A stretch of DNA of 64,000 bases from Clostridiales bacterium UBA6114 (GTDB lineage Bacteria > Bacillota > Clostridia > Oscillospirales > Butyricicoccaceae). Location: assembly GCA_002423435.1 (NCBI GenBank), contig DIWE01000002.1, positions 26,809-90,808 on the forward strand, given 5' to 3'. A program made the translations under genes and the position numbers. A model generated the notes under the pieces. The model was not told where the DNA came from. It made no database searches and saw only the letters and a list, made by a program, of their open reading frames with translations. Shown here one piece after another: positions 60,675-64,000 of this stretch. Numbering within the stretch: position 1 is the first letter of the stretch; every line of letters begins with the position of its first letter.

Positions 60675-61796
60675 TCACGGGCCGGGGCTTCCGCCGCCTT
60701 TTCGCCCGGCTAAAAACCGCCTTCCCCAGATGTCCGCGCCGAGTATGGCGTCGTAAACCTTTTCCTCGGTGACTTCCATGGGCATGTTGAAAATGCTTTC
60801 TCCGGGCAGCGTCGCCACCCGCGCCGCCTCGCGTACGTTTTCCTCGACATGCTCAACGATTCCGAGCTCCCCGAGCGTGACCGGCAGCCCCACATCCGCG
60901 CAAAACCCGTAGACCTGCGTCAGCTCCTCCTCATTCGCGTTCTCCATGATAAGCTGGACGAGCGTGCCGAAGGCCACCTTTTCCCCATGCATTACTTGAT
61001 GGCATGCACGGAGCGCGGCGAAGCCGTCGTTAATCGCGTGGGCGGCGCCCTTCCCGCCGCTTTCAAAGCCGATGCCGCTTAAAAGCGTATTGGCTTCGAT
61101 GATGTTTTCCACCGCCTGTGTGCAGACATGCTCCTTAAGCGCTTGCTTTGCCTTCCTGCCGTCGCGCATCAGGATTTCGAAGCATAGCTTCGCGATCTGG
61201 TACCCCAGCAGCGAAATATGCCCTCCATGGATGTTGAGGGAGCCGGAGGTCGCGCAGGCGCGGGATTCAAAATATGTGGATAGCGCGTCTCCCATGCCGA
61301 CCACCGCCAGCTTCACGGGACACTCCGCAATGATCGCGGAATCGACCAGCACGACGTCCGGGCTCTTCGGAAGAGGGAATCTGTGATCGAGCGAGCCGTC
61401 CTCATGATAGATCACCGCGAGCGCGCTGCACGGCGCATCGGACGAAACGGCCGTGGGCACGATCACAACGGGGACCTTCATCAGGCAGGCGGCGGCCTTG
61501 GCAGTGTCGAGCACCTTTCCGCCGCCCGCGCCCACGACAAGGTCGCATCCGTTTTCCCGGAACACGCCCATCAGGCGCTCAATCTCCGGCATACTGCACT
61601 CGCCGCCAAACGGCTCGAAAATGTAAGTAAAGCCCTCCGCCTTTGCACCGGCCATGGCCTTTTCAATGCGCGCCTTTCCGTTTCGGCTCGTGATCATCAT
61701 GGCATGCTTGCCCAGCGCGCTTAAGTGCTTTCCCAGGTTCTTGATTTCGCCCTTGCCCTGAATATATTTGCCCGGCGCAACAATGATATTTGCCAT
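60675..61796 (-). CDS. Glycerol-dehydrogenase-family (GldA-like) oxidoreductase
   Basis: 373 residues. 'APGKYIQGKGEIKNLGKHL' start, NAD-binding 'LVVGAGGGKVLDTAKA', and 'VPTAVSSDAPCSALAVIYHEDG' are GldA hallmarks. Zinc ligands are expected at 'GMGDALSTYFE', 'GKGAAHAINDG' and 'MHGEKVAFG'. It oxidises glycerol or another vicinal diol/hydroxy-ketone with NAD+. ATG at 61796 follows GGAGG at 6 bases. The end is Gly/Pro-rich. It is in the same direction as 4hbD and GAPDH. Confidence 0.9.
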   Translation of the reverse strand: MANIIVAPGKYIQGKGEIKNLGKHLSALGKHAMMITSRNGKARIEKAMAGAKAEGFTYIFEPFGGECSMPEIERLMGVFRENGCDLVVGAGGGKVLDTAKAAACLMKVPVVIVPTAVSSDAPCSALAVIYHEDGSLDHRFPLPKSPDVVLVDSAIIAECPVKLAVVGMGDALSTYFESRACATSGSLNIHGGHISLLGYQIAKLCFEILMRDGRKAKQALKEHVCTQAVENIIEANTLLSGIGFESGGKGAAHAINDGFAALRACHQVMHGEKVAFGTLVQLIMENANEEELTQVYGFCADVGLPVTLGELGIVEHVEENVREAARVATLPGESIFNMPMEVTEEKVYDAILGADIWGRRFLAGRKGGGSPGP

Positions 61797-61860
61797 TAAA
61801 ACCTCCATCTGCGAAATCGTCAGTGGTTTTTTCCATATAAGGTCTTAACCGCGAAAAGGA

Positions 61861-63777
61861 CTAAGCGTAGACGAACTGCTTTACAAGCGCCCTGCCCTCT
61901 TCGGTCAGCTCGACCCTCAGGCGTCCCTGGCCGAACACCTTGACCATCCCGCGTTCGGCGAGGTGCTCGGACAGCGCGCTCAGCTCCATCATGTAAATCT
62001 TTTTCTGGACGGAGATATCGCTCAAGGACAGCGAGCCGTTTTCAAGCCATTTCATGAACTCCAGCGCCTGCGCGTCGATCCCGGCCTCTTCGAGCAGGGT
62101 CTTCTCCGCTTGATCCATGTACCTTTGCGCGGCGGCAACCCCCTTATCGGTCAGTCTCAGATACAATTGCCGGATCAGCCGTTTCCCCTCGCGTTCAAGA
62201 TAGCCGCTCTTTTCCAGCACGTCGATTTCCCTGTGCACATGCGCCGCCTGCAGCCTGTTTCCCGCAAGGTATTTTGTAAGGTTCGTTATGATGAGACCCG
62301 TATTGAGATACCCTTTGTACATCGTTTTGAGGATTTCAATGCCCAGCTCATCGGGGTCCTTTCCCTCGGGAATCGCTTTGACCGCATCCCTGTCCTTTGT
62401 CAGGAGGCTGACAACAACCAGCACGATCAGCGAGATCGGGAAAACGAGCCAGAGCGTATTGACCGTCTTGTAATTCGTGGTGAGGATCTCCCAATACAGC
62501 ACGGTCAAAAGGGACGCGGCGACGGACGAAATCGCCCCCTTTTGATTTCCGACCCGCAAAAGCCATGAGTCCAGGTAGAAGATAAAGAGCGGCGCGCCGA
62601 TACCGGTGCCGAACGCAAAGAGCAGGCTAAGCCCGCGCGCCCATACGATGGCGAAAACGACCGAAAGCATCCCGTATATGATGGTGCCCCATTTCGCCCA
62701 TTGCATCAGCTTTCTGGTTTCCCTGATCTTCAGGAAATATTGCGCGACGTCGCGGACCAGCTGATTGACGCCGGAGACCAGATAAATGTCGCAGGTGGAC
62801 ATGGTCGCGGCCATCAGGCCGGCCATGACCATTGCGGCGAGCGGGATGGGAATGATGTTTAATAAAGAGCCGAGCGCCTGGGTGGGCTGCTCTAAGTTCG
62901 GCAGCAGCTGGCGGACGTATACGCCTACGAAAGCGCCGACGACGCCGGTTGAATAAGCGATGATGACCGTCCACATCCAGCCTTTTTTACAGGCTTTCAG
63001 GTTGCGCGTGCCGGCGGCGCGCGCCCAATACGGGGACTGATTCAGCAAAGACTGGTGCATCATCAGAAACGTAAGTACCGAAGGCACGATAAATCTGACA
63101 ACCGGAAGCGTTCCAAACGGCAGGGTCATAAAATTGTCGGGTAAGAGCGCTGCCTGCGGCCAGCCGTACTTTGCAAGCAGATAAATCGGCAGCGCCATAA
63201 ACACGACGGTGAGCACCCAGGTAAACTGGACAAGATCCGTGGCGGTGGCCGCCCAAATACCGCCCAGCACCACATACAGCGTAACCACGATGCCGACGAG
63301 CAATATTGCCCACTGGCTGGAAATGCCGAGCGCACCGCCTATGATGGAGCCGCAGCCCACGTACTGCCAGCCGAGGATCGCGAGCGACGCTAAAAGGATC
63401 ACGACTGTGATGCCCATGCGCCCGCCGCGTCCGTAACGATACTCAAACCACTCGGTCGGCGTAACGGCGCCCGATGTCCTCCAGAAGCCCGCCCAGCAGA
63501 GCCAGGCCACCAGAGCTCCCGTCCCCCAGCCGAGATAAAACCACATGCCGCCCATTCCAAACATGTACCCATACATAACGATAGATGGAAGGTATCCGCC
63601 CGAAATCAGGATGGACCCGTTGCCGACGGCGGTCATCAGGGGAGTGAACTCCCGCCCGCCGATCATGAACTCGGTCTCGTCCCTGGTCGTTTTCTTGCCG
63701 ACATACCAGCTCAGAATGACCATACATACAATGTACAGGATCGTAATTCCTATCATCCAGCTCTGTGAAGTAGTCAT
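61861..63777 (-). CDS. Na+/solute symporter with a C-terminal tandem winged-helix-like domain
   Basis: 638 residues. Residues ~1-475 form a sodium:solute symporter with about 13 helices ('GGREFTPLMTAVGNGSILISGGYLPSI', 'GGIWAATATDLVQFTWVLTVVFM', 'AGLMAATMSTCDIYLVSGVNQLVRDV'). The last ~150 residues are cytoplasmic and read like two winged helices: 'AAHVHREIDVLEKSGYLEREGKRLIRQLYLRLTDKG' and 'LSALSEHLAERGMVKVFGQGRLRVELTEEG'. Such a tail on an SSS carrier is unusual and could sense or regulate. The frame is open throughout. Substrate unknown. Confidence 0.88.
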   Translation of the reverse strand: MTTSQSWMIGITILYIVCMVILSWYVGKKTTRDETEFMIGGREFTPLMTAVGNGSILISGGYLPSIVMYGYMFGMGGMWFYLGWGTGALVAWLCWAGFWRTSGAVTPTEWFEYRYGRGGRMGITVVILLASLAILGWQYVGCGSIIGGALGISSQWAILLVGIVVTLYVVLGGIWAATATDLVQFTWVLTVVFMALPIYLLAKYGWPQAALLPDNFMTLPFGTLPVVRFIVPSVLTFLMMHQSLLNQSPYWARAAGTRNLKACKKGWMWTVIIAYSTGVVGAFVGVYVRQLLPNLEQPTQALGSLLNIIPIPLAAMVMAGLMAATMSTCDIYLVSGVNQLVRDVAQYFLKIRETRKLMQWAKWGTIIYGMLSVVFAIVWARGLSLLFAFGTGIGAPLFIFYLDSWLLRVGNQKGAISSVAASLLTVLYWEILTTNYKTVNTLWLVFPISLIVLVVVSLLTKDRDAVKAIPEGKDPDELGIEILKTMYKGYLNTGLIITNLTKYLAGNRLQAAHVHREIDVLEKSGYLEREGKRLIRQLYLRLTDKGVAAAQRYMDQAEKTLLEEAGIDAQALEFMKWLENGSLSLSDISVQKKIYMMELSALSEHLAERGMVKVFGQGRLRVELTEEGRALVKQFVYA

Positions 63778-63831
63778 TTTAATCCCCTTTCAAATCTCAA
63801 ATAAGCGTATCCGGGCTTTATGTCTTTCTTA

Positions 63832-64000
63832 GCCGGAGCATGATAATCCGAACCCGCCTTGCGGGGCATCTTATTTGCGTCCGGCTTCGTTATTATCCTT
63901 GATGGGCGACAGCCCATCTGCGTCCGCTGCCTTGCCGGACGCAAAAATCCGCTCCCGCAAGGTCGAAGATTTCCGAGGCTGCGGGCCGTCTTGGGGCAAG
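63832..64000 (-). mobile_element. MITE-like element, type B, second copy (runs off window)
   Basis: Begins after TA (63830-63831) with GCCGGAGCATGATAATCC. Its interior is in the opposite orientation to the copy at 49507; the core is at 63888-63934 on the minus strand. After 63960 it diverges (AGGTCGAAGATTTCC), resembling the extra segment of type A. It lies upstream of the symporter start. Confidence 0.75.

Overview
This window looks like a chromosomal stretch of a strictly anaerobic, moderately GC-rich member of the Bacillota (class Clostridia). I infer this from the class III (oxygen-free) ribonucleotide reductase, the Rex-linked trimeric [FeFe] hydrogenase, the class B-type sortase, a 4-hydroxybutyrate dehydrogenase close to the clostridial enzyme, and strong AGGAGG-type ribosome binding sites. 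No species is named: that would need a database search. I saw no rRNA, tRNA or CRISPR array.

The main theme is scavenging of organic acids. There are three complete tripartite tricarboxylate (TctABC) transporters (3.8-10 kb; 28.4-31.7 kb; 53-56 kb), one TRAP transporter (15.4-18.6 kb), one partial TAXI binding protein (left edge), an AEC carrier (11-12 kb) and a Na+/solute symporter (61.9-63.8 kb). Most sit with catabolic enzymes and a local regulator. These are a PdxA-like dehydrogenase and SAF-domain oxidoreductase; a LacI regulator with two CaiB-type CoA transferases and an HMG-CoA lyase homologue; a LysR regulator with a LeuCD-type hydro-lyase, an isocitrate-lyase-superfamily enzyme and an OYE-type reductase; and a GntR regulator with an enolase-superfamily dehydratase, a LarA-family protein, 4-hydroxybutyrate dehydrogenase, a GldA-type dehydrogenase and an archaeal-type GAPDH. 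Housekeeping and signalling genes lie between: nrdDG, rex-hydABC, phoH, a GGDEF protein, an EAL-CBS-GGDEF protein, and a cell-surface pair (a metallophosphoesterase with a sorting-like tail next to a YibE/F-sortase fusion).

The most unusual content is non-coding. (1) A recurring leader architecture lies directly against four start codons (tctB, dctM, 4hbD, phoH). It has a GC-rich hairpin, then CACATGC, an anti-Shine-Dalgarno segment that can pair locally or with the Shine-Dalgarno downstream, then the start codon. Two sequence versions (AAAGGA and GGAGG) each carry their own matched complement; the phoH version is in three tandem copies. (2) TA-flanked, MITE-like inverted-repeat elements of three terminal types (158, 163 and 270 bp) share a ~47 bp core containing a covarying GGGC/GCCC hairpin. 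One has split a phytoene-desaturase-like gene: removing exactly 272 bp restores the frame. Isolated element ends occur elsewhere, one supplying the stop codon of the sortase fusion. (3) Each junction between a binding-protein gene and its permease genes carries an intergenic hairpin.
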